Positions 1 through 26,300 are shown, counted from the stretch's first letter. The stretch: 64,000 bases of DNA from Branchiostoma floridae (GCF_000003815.2 NC_049982.1:24073380-24137379); one strand, 5' to 3'. The notes: generated by a model not told the origin, from the letters alone. Program-made: numbers and translations.

Positions 1-454
1 TTAAACGTTATCATTTGACAATCCGTGCATGTCTTCTTGAGCATGCAGGCACAAAATAACCACCTTGCAAATACATACACAAGTACTGCCGAAAATAAAA
101 CCTTTGGGATGCTGAAAAAAAAGCTATTCGAAGGCTTTTTCATAGCATTTACAAGGGAGGGAATATGAAATATGATTCGTGAAAGAAATTATGTGATGAC
201 CAATCAGGACTGATGTCACCGCCAGGGTATAGTGGTGGCTCCGCCCAACTTTAACAGCATGCAGCCGCACCTAAGGCTAACTCCCACATTACATTCAAAA
301 CTGAAATCTGAGGCGAAATAATCAATGTTGATGATATATTAAAATTAATTGATTCTTATTAAAGGGTGATGGAACAGTATTAGTTTGTATCATGACTCAA
401 ATCTCCGGTTTTGAAAATTTGGCTATGGAAAAAAAATTTCGCATTTTGATGCGG

Positions 455-660
455 TGTAAGGAAGTCGCCATCTTGGATTGACTGTCGGAAACTCGAGACA
501 CGGTCCAGTTCTGGTCATTCCGCCGCACAGGTTTGGCCGCTCTGTTTACATTTACAACATTTTGGGTGTCCGGAAGTACGTAAAACAACGACGAGGGAGC
601 AAAAGAGCGCCGGGGGAGCCATTACACCAGGTACGTGAGGTGCGCTGATGACGTTTGAGT
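455..660 (+). promoter_or_regulatory. Possible CpG-rich promoter with non-coding first exon
   Basis: This patch is richer in CpG than its surroundings. It contains a YY1-like core (GCCATCTTGG near 467) and an ETS-like core (CCGGAAGT near 570), both commonly found at metazoan transcription starts. A donor-like CCAG/GTACGTGAGG lies near 630, so it could be a non-coding first exon, perhaps of PACSIN about 7 kb downstream. That link is inference; nothing in the sequence proves transcription. Confidence 0.25.
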
Positions 661-3441
661 GGACAGTTTTGACCTTTGCGGAAGCCATAATATCGAACCG
701 CAAACAGCGCTGATTTCAAAATAATCCATCGATTTGTTCGAACTTGAACCGTGGCATCACCTTACATAACGTCCTTATGTCTAATATACGTTACACACAC
801 ACTTGAACCATCCTATCCTACATCCTGTAGGCATGATAGATGTACTAAAGATGGACATGTGTGTCATTTTTATAACGGGATAAATTAGCAGGGTGTAACT
901 ACAGGGCAAAGTGCATCCGCAAGATTCAGCTCTCACATCTTGCCCCCCTCCCCTCTCCTCCCCCACTCACATATTTTCACACACGCAAACCACAGCCAAT
1001 ACCTACACTATAGAGTCACTTCCTGTACAGATCCCACCCCCATGTACAAGTGTAGTCGAGGTCTAGACACGACTTTCCTTGCAAAATTATGTAGCGTTGA
1101 GATGAGGTAGTAGGCCAGTATTCCTTGTACACTTGTACACAACACCAGGGGTTTGGGTGTGTCCCCCTACGACCTCACCCTTGGATACACACAGACAGGT
1201 GACATGGACATTCCTGTAACCAGAGTTGTTGTTGTAATAGTTGTTTGGATCCTTTCGTGCCTTGAGGCACACTGTGTGGGGCAGCAAGCCAAGTTTCCTG
1301 GCTGTTTCCGTAGCAAGGTTTCAGAGGTATATTCAGAGGGATGTTAACGTTATCCCTTTGCCGAACATGATGTAAAGGCGGAAATGTATATCGTGTGTGT
1401 CTTCTGTCGAATGGATTATATTCGTACATCGAGGCGAACCTGTAGTACAGGACAATCAGTTCAATTAGAATTTTACCAGTTTTTCTCAGACTAACTCGAA
1501 TCTGACAGGACGGGAGTATATTTACGTAGTACCGGTAGTAGGGATTGTATGTATTGTGTGAAATTTGTATGTTACTTAGTCCTGTAGTTTATTTGCATGA
1601 AAACTTAGGCACCCTTGGAAGATGTTAGCCAGGGTACCATTATCCGTGGTAACTGCTGGCCTAATCTCATTGCTTTAACCACTGTTAGCACTTACTTTGC
1701 TGAGGATGGTACCCAGGCAGAGGACAGACTCATGAACAATTTTCACCTGAGTGTGGAAAGTTAAGCGCCTTTCCCAAGGAAACAACATCATGCCCTGATT
1801 GAAATAGAAAAAAGCATCCCACCTTAGACAGTTTGTCACAAGAGAGAGAGAGAGAGAAATAACCATGTGTGATACAACAGGAAGGGTAGTGTGTGAAACA
1901 TTTAGGATGTTCCTCCCCTGACTGAATGTTGTGTGCACACATTGTATATCCTGTATGTCACCTCCTGATCCTCCCTCATTCAGCTGACTTGAAGCAGAGC
2001 CGCACGGTTACTTGCATACCTGGAATCTTAAAGCCATACCAGGTCTCGCTAGCGACTCGCGAGTTGGTTTAGGTGAGGGATGCCTTCTTGTGTTTGGTTC
2101 CTCAAAAGATCTTGTTATGACAGGAACTTGTCCAGTATACGGTGAGTGTTTTTACCGCGAGAATCACAGTGCTGTAGTTTACAGTTAGATATCTGTATGA
2201 GCAAACCACATTCTTACAGCATATCTTCTTTGGGTTTGGTACTTGGGAGGTGGGGAAAAATGTTCTTTGTCAATATGATTTGAGCAGTGCAGAAATGTAT
2301 TTGGGTCAAAAGAGTCAGTGTTTACCTAGGGTTGGGTCCTCACAGGGCGAAATATTAACACTACAGTGGAGTATGTGGGCAAGATAGCTCGTATGTGTCA
2401 AATGGCACAATGCCCTGAGTTGATTGCACCAAAAAATTTGGGTACACATTAATGTAAAATAAAACAAAATTACAAATCATATTGCCCTCTTCAGAGTTTT
2501 AATATGAAATTCTGTTTCAACTTCAAAATTTCAACTTTTTATTTCACTTAAACTAAAGGTCGACAATTGTGCCTTTATATACACAACACTACACAAATAT
2601 CAATGTAGCAAACTGTTTACAGTACATTGCAAATGGAATGTGTGCAAACACTTGATGAGGTTGAAAGACCAGGATAGACAACAGGTCAAAATTGTCAAGG
2701 TTGTGCCCTAGCCTGTAAAGATAGAGTGAACCCTTAAATAGGTTAGAAAAATGGCAAACCATAATCAGTGTGTTTAGATATTAGAATAATAAATAATAAG
2801 GTCCATACATACGTCACCTATACCAACAGGTATTTCTAAGATACCCCAAAAGTTATCATTTTGTGCCACTATTGCTGCCTAACCCTGAAACTGAACCTTT
2901 TTTCATAATTATACAAACTCCTTGCAGGTAAATGCCAAGAGGTGTGAAAGGACTAATGTTGTAGTTAGTCTAATATGAATTAATTTAATAGATGGAGTGG
3001 AGCGAAATGTTAGAGATTTGAAAGTTGCAAGCATATATTAAAGAAGCTCAACTTACAACATACTTCTTTTTTTTTTTTATTCACATACATAATTATGATA
3101 TACCAGTAGAAGGTCTGAAAAATACTTCTGTTGGCACAATCTTGCAATTTTACCTGCAAACTGCATGAACAGTCAAATCTTACTAAGTCTTTAGAAAATT
3201 GCTACACAATGCTCTTGGCATTGTGATTTATGATACCAAACCTATGTTTGTTAAGCCTCCAAAAGTGCAACAGCAAGTTATTTCTATTTTTAGCTTTACT
3301 CTTGAGAGTCATGCATTGTAATTTGTATTTTCCCTGCAAATACCAGGTCGCAGGTGGTTAATTTGAGCCTTTCATAGTGTTGGCTTTCACAGATGAGCTA
3401 CCCAATGTGCTTGCTAAGAATGGATACATGTCGACAATATA

Positions 3442-3642
3442 CTGTAAATCCATTTACTTTCACAATGGTTTTGATATTTTGCAGTTGGTGGGGAAAATAT
3501 GCTTTTGCAATGTTTGAAATTGTGGTTGAGACATTTCTGTAGGATAACAAAAACGCCTATTTGTGGTGTTGTATTCCTGAGTTTGTGGTAAGACTAAGAG
3601 CTGGGAAAAATAAAGCCACCGCAAACATTTTACATTTTACAG
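3442..3642. mobile_element. MITE, TA-flanked, CTGTAAAT-type ends
   Basis: The element starts CTGTAAATCC and ends with the inverse TTTTACAG, and is flanked on both sides by TA. Three other copies with the same ends occur in the window (41616-41787, 46534-46743, 48311-48509). A TA target site and short inverted ends are typical of Tc1/mariner-type non-autonomous elements. No transposase is present. Confidence 0.65.
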
Positions 3643-5269
3643 TATCAGCAATAGCCCATGGTTTAAGGTCATCCTAACATCAGGGTGCTTAAGTTCCAAC
3701 TGATGAAGTGTGTAGTAAGTGTGGGATGGGAGGAGTGCATAATCAAGATACTTTGCATTACAGGGTGATGAAATGTAAACATACAAGTCCATGACTGTAC
3801 AGAGTTGTGGGGACAAGTCCTTGCCTGTACTTCATATATTGGTCATACTCTGATATAAAACTCGACTGTACTTCATATATTGGCCATTGCCGTCCCACTT
3901 GAGCTTGAGCCTTGAGGTATGTTGTACAAAATTTTGTCTATCAATATCGCTTATCAGATACATGTACTCTTATTGATTACTTCACCTCTAGGCCTAGGGC
4001 TTTTGCTCATCTGTTGTGTGTCTATCTGTGTTTCCCAGAATTCTGGCTATTTTTATCTGGAGAACAGAAGGGGTTGCAAAGCAGTACATTACAGGTGCAA
4101 AGGACTGGGTTAAGTCTGCGCTCTCTGGTTGCATTGTTAACTGATGGGCTAAGTTGTATATGTACCAGCTATTATATATAGCTCAAAAATGATAAGTGAC
4201 ACATATGATATAGAATATATCACAGTGTATTCCATATCACCCAAGATACCAGCCCAACTGCCTGTGATACAACTAAGAAGCCTGTGTAATACGGAAAATT
4301 ATCACCCAGTACAGAACGCCTTTATCAAATGTTATCACGGCCCAGGTATGACATAATGTGATTTGTTATTACCTTGCTCTTCAGAACTTTGTACTTTCTG
4401 TTTGACGGTAAGTGTAGGTACAGTGTGTACTATATATATTTGCAGTCTATGGTTGTTCTGAAAAAGAGGGAATGGTGTATGTTTTTGCTTGTATGTCTTT
4501 GTTTGTGTATGTGTCTGTCTATGTTTTGGTAATGGTCAATAATATATACAATGCAACTTGCCTTACATCCTTGTTGTGGTACTGCTGTCTTCTTCTATCT
4601 ATCAATATTGTAACTTAATCTAAGGAACTGTAAGTGTTGCAAAGTGGTATGGATATGGGAATGAAGTCTGATTGTCTCATGTTTATTCATCATTTTGTTA
4701 GTCAGGACTCAGAGGCAAAACTGTTTAGATTTTGGATCCTCCAAGCAGCTTCCATTGGAACTGCAAAACGTGTACCATTGTGACTGAGAAGTGCAATTTG
4801 TATGCATGGAATCTTCTGATATGATAATCTGTTTTAGTGTTATGTCATTCCTTGGTATGCCCTGGCACCCCCCAAAAATACACATATAAACTGCTTAGAC
4901 ATATTTTGGCTGATTTTTTTTAATAGATAAAAGTACTTGCATATACTATGATATAGCATGTGAAATACCCAACTTTGTGTATTGTTTTCAGCAGATTGTA
5001 TATACTTTGTTTCACCGCAAACTTCTCAAAATTGAAGACAGCATAGAAAAAGAAATTTGGCCCTGCATATGTATCTGAAGGGATATCATTTCTTTTCATA
5101 ATATACAGTTATTTTGCTTGGGAATTATTCCCCAACGGAGCTGATTGTTAGACTTGATAGTACGCAGCCTCAAATTAAAATCCCAAATAGATTGGGGTGT
5201 GGCGCCTTGACGTAATTAAGCTGAAAATGGATTGACGCATGGAATTTAGTAAGGTCTGTACAATATTGC

Positions 5270-6054
5270 TAGCCTCTACCAGGCTCCGTGGATCGGTAGA
5301 ATCATTATCCTCACCACGAAGCCTGTGCGGGGTCGCTAAGAACAAACGACAGAGAATTAATCCCCCCGTTATTTGTACAAAGGAAGTAGCTCAGCGCTGG
5401 AGATAATTTAAGTCATAAATCGGCCAGCGCCCAGTGGGAAACAGCTCGGTTTGGGACAAGGTCAATCTGGGATCGACAACAAAACGCGGCAAAAATGATG
5501 TTTTGGACGGCGTTTTTTTGCTAAAATATAAATGCTTTTGAAACAATGTAGGCTAGATTGAGGTTAATTTTGCGATGAAATGTAACATGATAACAGTTTA
5601 CGCTATAGGTAATTTCCTGTGCGGTCAATCTGCAGCAATCGGTCGCGAAAAGAGATCGCATTTTTTCCCTGTTGAGTGTGGCCAAGCTGTACCTTTTTGG
5701 TGAAGTTTGGAGACAAAAAGGACTCATTTTGGGATGCAATGGCCGACCCGAGGGCTTATGACGATAACAAACGTTTGATGCAGGACGGGATGGCTTGAAA
5801 ATAAGTTTGCCGGTCCCCGTGAGAAGTCCCGGCCGCTGCAGTCAAGACCCGTCACGGGCGAGTCGGAAAGCAATAAACCACTTCGCACCTATTAGATAGC
5901 GATTAGTGGACTTCAAAGAACATAGCGACCCCGCACAGTCTTCGTGGTGAGGAAACGTACTCTTCTGGCCGGCCAACTCCCCTAGCGTACTATAGATTCT
6001 ATTTGTCCAATTTCTACAATGAGACCACCGATCCACGAAGCCTGGTAGAGTCTA
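5270..6054. mobile_element. Non-autonomous DNA transposon with long inverted repeats and 9-bp TSD
   Basis: Both ends read TAG(C/A)CTCTACCAGGCT(C/T)CG going inward, and a second block (CCTCACCACGAAG then CTGTGCGGGGTCGCTA) is also inverted between the two arms, with extra sequence inserted in the right arm. The 9-bp CAATATTGC stands directly outside both ends (5261-5269 and 6055-6063). Long inverted repeats with a 9-bp duplication are typical of Mutator-like elements; the superfamily call is inference. There is no transposase frame inside. Confidence 0.75.
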
Positions 6055-7840
6055 CAATATTGCATGTAAATCATGATACAGATTGGGGAAGAGTTCATTG
6101 TCAAGTATGATACTTCTGTGTTTTGGGCTATTTTTTTTACAAATGTATTTTGGGCTATTGTGCTATTATTATTATTTACAAATCAAGAAGGCTGACAAAT
6201 TTTTATATTACAATAAATAGGGCAATCTTGTATTCATCATGTAGGTATTCCTGCGAGAGTTTTGACCACAAACAACGTTTGAAAGAAATTTCATTACATA
6301 TTTGGTGCCTAAAGGATAGGTCAGCAAGACAAAGAACCCTAGACAACTGTCATTTGTTGTATATTTAAATAGGGATTATTTCAATTTTTAGACATCAATA
6401 TGATTAGGAGACATTTGTTAGAAATAACTTTGTAGCTGAGACCCTGTCTGTTTGTGCAAAATTGTTATATTTTCCTAGCTTCCTCTCTCTGTCATTGTAC
6501 AAAATTGCCTACAGAACTTCTAGTTTGTGACAGAAATAGGGAGCTTGAAATGTAACAATTTTGCCTTCCAACATCTTCCTGAAAGGCTGTCACTAGTAAG
6601 AGAAACACTGGAAGCTCTGAGAATAAAAATTCTCTCACTTTTGAATGTGGTGTTATCTGTGATAGGAGGGAAAAGGAAGGTTTAGTTACTTAGTGTCGTA
6701 TTTCAAATTCTTTATTGAAACAATTGTGTAGTGCAGCAGTCTTACGAGGGACACATTTGCGGAATCGTAAATTCACAGTGAATAGGTCACCACTTGAATA
6801 AAGACACTGCAAAAGTTTTGAGGTTTACAGTAATGTAACGATTTTGCTTTCTAATATCTACTTGGAGATAAGTGAAGATCCTGCCCCATGCATAGAGAGG
6901 ACAGAAATAGGTGGCACATTTGTAACACGATCATCACATCAGCGCTGTGGTAATGGTAACACCAGAACCTAATGGCTTAATGGGACAGACACATTACATG
7001 GGTACATTGTACATTTAGGTCATTCTACTGACGAAGCTGGAAACATTTCCGTTACCTGTAATAATGTTACAAGGTGGCAGAATTTTCACTTTGAAGTCAG
7101 AATTTGGAGAAATTTTAGTCCGGGATGAATCTAAATCTTTCTCATACTGAGGTTGATGATTGATGAAGGTCATGAGCATACATTGCAAAAATTTGCATTT
7201 GTGATAAAAATAGCTCTGTATCTTTTGGTGATGACTGCTTCTACTTTGCATAATAACTGAGTGATTTTTTTCTGATCAAATTCAAAAGCGTCATCTGATG
7301 AAATTGTGTTCTTTTGGGACACCGCAACAAGTCAATGTTGTACTATTAGTATTATGAAGCAAATCTCAGAGTACTATAGGTAGCAATCACTGTGGGTAGC
7401 AATCAAGGCAGTACACATAAGGTGAAATTATGACAATGTTTCAAGCCTTTCTAAATTCTTTCCTACAGAATTATAGGTTACATTATATGTATTTATATTA
7501 CTACCTGCACTGTCTTTTGTATGTTACCTGGCCTTTTAATATCATTGCCCTTTTAATATTGCTGCCATTGAGTTCATAAAGTGAAAAAATTCAACATATC
7601 ATGATTTAGCTTTAAACTGTTGTGCTTCTGCTGTAGTTACTGGTGTCTCATTCTCTTTCTGCCTGCCATTTCTTTATGTTCTGGAAGAGGGAGCAATTGG
7701 CTTGTTTTGAGAATTACATAAATATTCCGTTCCTATAATCACAAAGCAGTCTAGTAATATTTTCCCGTTTGTCCCCCCAAAAGCGACTTTCCAGTAGAAG
7801 GCTGACAACATTCTAAGAGCTGACCTCTGACCTGACCAAC

Positions 7841-19799
<11,959 letters not shown>

Positions 19800-22700
19800 A
19801 CAACGTGCACGAGCGGACGGCCCCTGGATCTCCCAGCGGGCCTTATGGTGCCAGAAACGTGGCGTAGAAACCAACGTAGTCCCCCGATTATATACAGTGA
19901 TGGTTATCCAAGTTACGTTACTGCGATGCAAGGGCGGGAACATTGTATGTACAGCGTGTGGATGGAAATAGATATGTTCTATGTATACAGGATACTTACT
20001 GTGTATATGTCTGGGGATGGATACTACCTATATTGCATGTTAAGAAAAAATACAGTAATTTTCTATGACATAAATATATATCAAATGTCATAGGCCAAGA
20101 GTAGAGTGTACAATACTGAAAGGATGGATGCTGAATGAATGTATATTTGGTACGACTGGTGACACAGTACATTCTCTTTAACACAGTAAGTATGGACAAA
20201 CAGACTGTAAAATGTGCTGCATGTTTATATAAGAATATAGACCCTGGATGAACCTGAAAATGTCCAGATACGTGGCTTTAGATGCGGGTGTATCTAATTA
20301 CATGTATTACTAATAGACAGTAGTACTGGGGAAAAGCATGTGGTCATGTCCACTGATTTTTGTACAACTTGGCCAGGTATGTTGAGGGGTCTGTTCGGAG
20401 GTGATTTTGTCCATTTTCACTCTTTTCATCATGACACATGTAGTTGGATATACATGTATTACATTCATAACGGCATATCTTTGCATTCATTCAATGTTTT
20501 AGGAAAGGCGCCACAAGTAAACCGTATAACAGCCAAAGCCTCCGTACTCACATACTCAAAACATTTCTGTGAAATGGAGAAGTCACATGTAACTTGGCAT
20601 AACGTATTTCTTTCTCATTTAGACTTTGTATGTTATTTAGATAACATATGGATTATGTATATTATAGATATGTTCTTTGCAAACTATAACCTACATGTAG
20701 TTAACATTATGTACATGCATTACTTGTGTTAAGTCATTTCTTGCGCTGGCAGTGTGTGTGTGTATCGCTATGCAAATCATTAGCTGATTATCATAATGTA
20801 TACATGTCTTTATGTTCTTTAGAGTCAGTAACTACATGACTTGTACATGTACATGAATGTATAGTTTGGTCATGTACTCTTCAGTTAGATTGATGATAAT
20901 CCATTCAGATATTTTTAATTATCTAAAACACAAGAATTTTTGTGTTTGGGTTCTAAAATGTCTTACTTAACTGTTATTCCAACTTCCTTAGCAAAAGGTT
21001 AGCGTGGTAGTAAGTGCAGAAATTGATCAGTAATGAAAAATGCCTCCACCCCTTAGGTGTTGCCAAAAAGGAGATAGGCAAAAGACATGAGGTACATGTA
21101 TATATATAGATGACTGACTTTCCAAACACGGAAATAACAAGACTACTCATGGTACATGTACTTTGGCTAATTTCAGTCTTGACATTTACTTACTTGCAGT
21201 GAAAAAAAACTAAATGATTTAGGCCCAGTTGTATTAATAAGGCTAATTAGTGTAAATGTTCGAACGTACATGCATATGAGGACATTTGCATGATTTATGA
21301 AACACTAACACATATATCTGACATGATGTGACAGACACACATTTTATACTGTGCCATCAGTAGCAAGGTTTGCTAGTTCTGGAATATAAAACAACATAAA
21401 ATTTGATAAACTTCATATTTGGGTGCTCAAGCTACGGAAAGCCATTCTTACCTTGGCATGATTTTTGTGTCATTACTCCAGTCTGTATATCCTTTAATTG
21501 TGATTTTCATGGGAAAATGGAAGATAAAGAATTATTATGGTGTTCATATTTTGATATTATTTTGTGTGTAATACAGTATGTGGCTAATGGTAACCACGAT
21601 TTCATTGTAATGATGTTGTGTGGATATCTGTAGTGTTGGGATCATTCGTACATCGTGTGCCCTTGTTCAACGATTCATGGACTCTGTTGGACAAACCATA
21701 TAATAAGCTATTTCACAGTTCTGGGTGTGCATTTATGATACATTGTGGTCCAAGGTCAAAGTGAAGGCCCTTTAGTAGTTAACCATTTATTTTGTATTTA
21801 CTGTTAACCTTTCTAAATACAGCAACCATTTTACAGACTACTATACTACAGTTTCTCCAAAAGGTGCTCTTTCATACTGTTTCATATTTTGAAAAGTCCA
21901 TGGCACCAAATTAGAACACCACAGAAAGCAGCAAAAATCTTTGTCTTTTGGTCTTTGTTTCCTTCTGAGCACCCTTGACCTCTGACCTTACCCACAATTC
22001 CTAGCAGCACTGGAACTGGCCTGGATTATCTATGTTGATATAACTTCATGTATTTAAACGATATAATTTTCTAAGTTTGCAAATTATTTAAACCATACAA
22101 TCTTCCAAACCCATACATTATTTTAATCTTAAGTTTTTCCATGTTATTGATGGTGTCAACAAATATTTAACTTGATTGTGACATGCTAGGTCGTCTTTTT
22201 TGCATCATATTGATTTATTTCTTCCGAAATATACTCTTCCATCTATGTAAATTTTGATTTGATTCAGCTTTGTATCTTCCTTTTGTTGTATATGAACATT
22301 CATTTACAGTATAAAGCTCTATTTATATATTGTTGGAACATGTAATAATATTTAGGCATTTCTTGTCTGTGTTGTACCTTAGTATGTCTTCTGTACTAGA
22401 GGTGTATTATCATATATATATATAGTAGTTTAACTTCTTGGATTGACCACAGTACATAATGTTATATTGCCAGGCATTGTTCTTTTGCTATGGAAAATGC
22501 TATCTATGGTTGTAGTCAAAAGCTTGCCTTTTTATTGATATTATGTTCAACTGTTAAAACCATTTCTTATCATTGTTGGATGAGGGCCATTCTGCAGTAT
22601 ATGGAAGATACCTCTGAACATTAATCTTGTTCTAGATTAAAAACATATTGTACAATGGATACTATTATCAGTTTTATTATCAGCTTGATGATAGAGTAAG

Positions 22701-22974
22701 GACATCGGCAAACATATTCCAGTTCTTTTATGTAGAAGATGTAACATTCTACCCAAATAAAATATTGACTAGTTCCCTTCAGTTGGGGTGGCTAAGGTGT
22801 TCAGTGTTTACCATGACTTCTCTATAGCTAAGGCTATCCCAAGAAGTTCTGGGGTCATGGCAATCCTGATCTATACCAAATTGTAACTTCGTCACCTCAA
22901 TGAATCTGTTACCAAGATGGCTCACAGACCTATATGTACAAAAGCTCCCCAAACTTGTCACCAAGACAAATACT
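19800..22974 (+). other. Probable PACSIN 3' UTR and 3' flank
   Basis: AT-rich, no protein-like frame; a 130-codon open frame at 20340 has low-complexity Tyr/His/Met-rich composition and is taken as chance. Many ACATGTA phrases occur. A canonical AATAAA at 22756-22761 is the best polyadenylation signal, which would give a 3' UTR of about 3 kb; long 3' UTRs are common for this family in animals, but the true end is not shown. Confidence 0.5.
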
Positions 22975-23074
22975 NNNNNNNNNNNNNNNNNNNNNNNNNN
23001 NNNNNNNNNNNNNNNNNNNNNNNNNNNNNNNNNNNNNNNNNNNNNNNNNNNNNNNNNNNNNNNNNNNNNNNNNN
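22975..23074. other. Assembly gap (100 N)
   Basis: Exactly 100 N, the usual placeholder for a gap of unknown size, lying between the 3' ends of PACSIN and the METTL21-type gene. The true distance between the two genes is therefore unknown. Confidence 0.99.
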
Positions 23075-23181
23075 CTTTTGATAATAGCCAAAGAGAGTAG
23101 TCAGATATTATGATTCCCTGTTATCAGGAGCTCTGCAGCTATTTTAAACTTACCAGAGGAATCCACCCAGGTCATTTGACC

Positions 23182-23187
23182 TTTATT
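23182..23187 (-). terminator. Probable polyadenylation signal of the METTL21-type gene
   Basis: The plus-strand TTTATT here is AATAAA on the minus strand, about 150 bases past the stop codon of the methyltransferase gene, a normal spacing for a short 3' UTR. Confidence 0.45.
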
Positions 23188-23334
23188 TCAAGTAACCCTT
23201 GGGTACTCGACTCCAACACTGTGAATGAACTGATATCAGCCTGAGCGAGTTCAAGTTGGTTATAAACCTTTGGCCATCAAATCTACAGCTGTTGACGTAC
23301 TGATTTAGGATGACAAAATACATTGTACATTTTG

Positions 23335-26300
23335 CTATCTTTTGGAGATGCGCTTTGCTTCAAACAGTCTTGCAGTTAAAAACTTGCACTGATCAACTAT
23401 GACAAAGTCCTTTTGCAGTAACTCCAGAAATCGTTTGTCCCTAGACGGCCATCTTGGATAGTGACAGAGAAGAACTCTGGTGTGAGGCCTACAGAGATGC
23501 TTTATGGTGAAGATGAGGTCTCTGTGAAGTTCCTCGAAGTAGATGATGTCTGTGCCAATGATGAAGTCGTAACTCATGTCAGAGAAGCGGTCAAGTCCTC
23601 TTCCCCATGTCAACTCCTGAACCTGCCAAGACAAAGCTGTTCAGTTCTGTATAAAAACATTTTGTACTAAGCAGTTGAACTATTTAGTACATGTATTGTA
23701 CTTTTTATATTCTCCAATACAAAGTTTGAACTTTTGAAAGTTTGAACAAATTTTTCAGCCAATCTTCTGGATGACCCGATACTCAGCACATAGCACACAT
23801 CAGCCCTACACACATCAACATTCATCACACTGGGACGGGGGCTGCTACAGGCTTCCAGCCACTTTAACACATTTTAAGCAATCAGGTATCCTACAAGAGA
23901 CTGGTCAAAATTTGTTGGGCCCAATCTTTTTGTGTTTCTAATATTGGAAGTTGGGGTCAAAATTTCCTTTAAAAGTGTTTTGCAACAGTGGAAGTTTTTT
24001 AGTCCAGAGACTTAAAACTAGAAAACTTCTACCTTAGGAGTATGTCGGCATCCCTCTGTGTTCCGCCTTACATTCTCTTCCAAGTTCCACAGTACCTCTT
24101 TCAGGTCAGTCAGGGTCACGTCCGCTCCTAAACAACAAGAAAGAAAGGGAAAATTGGTATGAAGAAAAAACAAGTCTCAACCACTATTGTGCACAATGTA
24201 CGTGTATTCATAAACTGAATTGGGGATTCTGGAACCTTGCAAAAATTCCTGCCAAATCTCTCGCTGTTTTTGTATGCCACAAATTGCGCTTTTCTTTATT
24301 TGTCATAGACTCTGGAAAAACAATGTTGACTTCACGGTGGTTCAGAGAACATTTCCGTCTTTTTACTAAAGGTCCAAATAAGGCAGTGGAAACTGTGAAC
24401 TTTCAAACATAACTTTTGCTAGTAAAGGCACAAAGGAAATGTAATCCAGCAGTCCTTACCCATTAGGCTTGCCACAATCCCGACGATCCCTGTACCCGCC
24501 CCCAGCTCCAGAATGGTTTTGTCCACAAGGTCCAGTTTCCCACCTTCCAAGTACTCACAGAACGCCTCGCCCTGTTTTTTTTTAAAGAACACGGCATTAG
24601 AGATGGCACAAACAGACCTGTCCTTGGTGCTGAACACCATCAACATGCATGCAGAACTGCCACACAGGTAGATATTAAACACATCGTTTCTTGGTGCTGA
24701 ACACCATCCACAAACAGATGAAAACACCTGTCCTTGGTGCTGAACACTATCCACATGAATAAACATTACTGTCCCCGGTGCTTAATACCATCCAACACAA
24801 AGTACAGGTAAACACGCCTGTCCTTAGTGCTGAACAACATCCACACACTGGTTAACACATACGTCCTTGGTGCTGAACACCATCCACAAACAAATTTAAC
24901 ATGCAGTGAATGGTGACTGAGTGAAACGCCTGACTATTGGAGAGTAGAGACCTTACACGATGGTAAAATTTGGCCCCAAAATTTCCAGACTTCTATGTGG
25001 GGATTTAGAACACGAATCATCTTCCATCGAACAGAACGCTGGCGTGATCGAACATAACGGGCGTTCTATTTGGGGTCATCCGAGGTCACCCGCAGGTTGT
25101 TACAGTAAACACGCAGAAAACGCCCTCATTTTCCCGGGTGCCGTGCGTCAGAAGAAAAACAAACATTTTCACAAATATAAACCGTTATTTGGCAAGCTTG
25201 GTTTTGCTGCCGCTTAGTTTGGAACATGTGACATGTAACAAAGCTGCTGGCGTCATTATTGGTGACCTTGAATGTTACAACACTTGTTTACGGCGGTATC
25301 AATTACTCTATGTCACTATCAGTGCGACTCGACATAGGACCAAACATGGTATTTAAATCGCTTGCAAAACGCGTGCAAATCAACTCTTTCAGGACTTATA
25401 TTGTCGACAACTAATATCTCCAGCTTTGTGTCTTAGGGATTTTTGGAACATGGAGGCAATTTTGAATTACGAGTCTTTGAGTGTGAAAACTTGACAAAAT
25501 GACGATTTTTCGACCTTATATTGGCTATAAAAATAGTTTTAAGTAGAAGTTGAAAAATCCCTAAGACAGAAAGTTTGATCTTAATATCATTACCTATATG
25601 AAATAAAAGATTTGGATTTTCAGTCAAATTTAGGACCAATCTAAATATGGTATTTGCTTTTTTGGCACACCGAACACCCTTTCTAAATCAACCAACTATG
25701 CACATTTCAGAAGACATTGAGACAAAACTGTGTAGCACACGTACACGGTAAGATTTGACGTGTACACACTGCCAGTTTTCATTTAATATCGACGAGGCAC
25801 GTGCGAGAGGTTGTTTTTCAAACTATCACGATATTTTAGAAGATGTTTCAGTCACCGTCAGCCCTCCGCGGGGACCGCGCGGGAGCCCCGGTAACCCGAT
25901 ACTCTGCGTTCGAATGGAAACTTTTCGGCCAAATTTGACCATCGTGTTATCCAGGTGTTTAATTCATTTTTGCATGAAGCGTTGAACCCATACCTTTTAG
26001 CAACAAATTTATTGGTGTAGACAAATTGTTAGGTTATTTCACCGACGACAAGGAAAGTTGCCATTGTGGGCCACGGTACGTAAATACGCATACTTACGGC
26101 GTGCCAGACCTTGTATCCCACCTCCTCGTCCATGGACACCTGGATTTCCCTGATACTCAGTTTCTTCCCCGCGAACGTGTACGGCACCAGCTCCGACCTG
26201 TCCCTCATTTTCTTCTGTTTTGTCACATTTTTGTCGTCGGCCTTCAGTTTCCTTGTCGCCTTGGTTGTTCTGAAGTTGCTACCTTCGGGTTTGGTCGCAG

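Larger units (their letters stand above)
1..7840. other. Non-coding stretch upstream of PACSIN
   Basis: I see no convincing coding exon here; the open frames are short, overlap on both strands and lack conserved-looking composition. The stretch is AT-rich and contains a GA-rich run near 1840, a promoter-like patch near 460-640, and two inverted-repeat elements (3442-3642 and 5270-6054). A short phrase around 'cttcatatattgg' is duplicated near 3830 and 3870. The 5' UTR of PACSIN probably begins somewhere in this stretch and is spliced; a pyrimidine-rich tract ending in AG at about 7782 or 7796 lies just before the start codon. Confidence 0.5.

Noticed and set aside
20340-20732. 130-codon open frame after PACSIN
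   Set aside because: Lies in the probable 3' UTR, is low in Ala/Gly/Glu/Lys and has no domain-like pattern.
24610-24766. Coding extension of METTL21-type exon 2
   Set aside because: The open frame upstream of the exon acceptor is formed by the minisatellite; the exon begins at the CAG at 24572, where homology starts.
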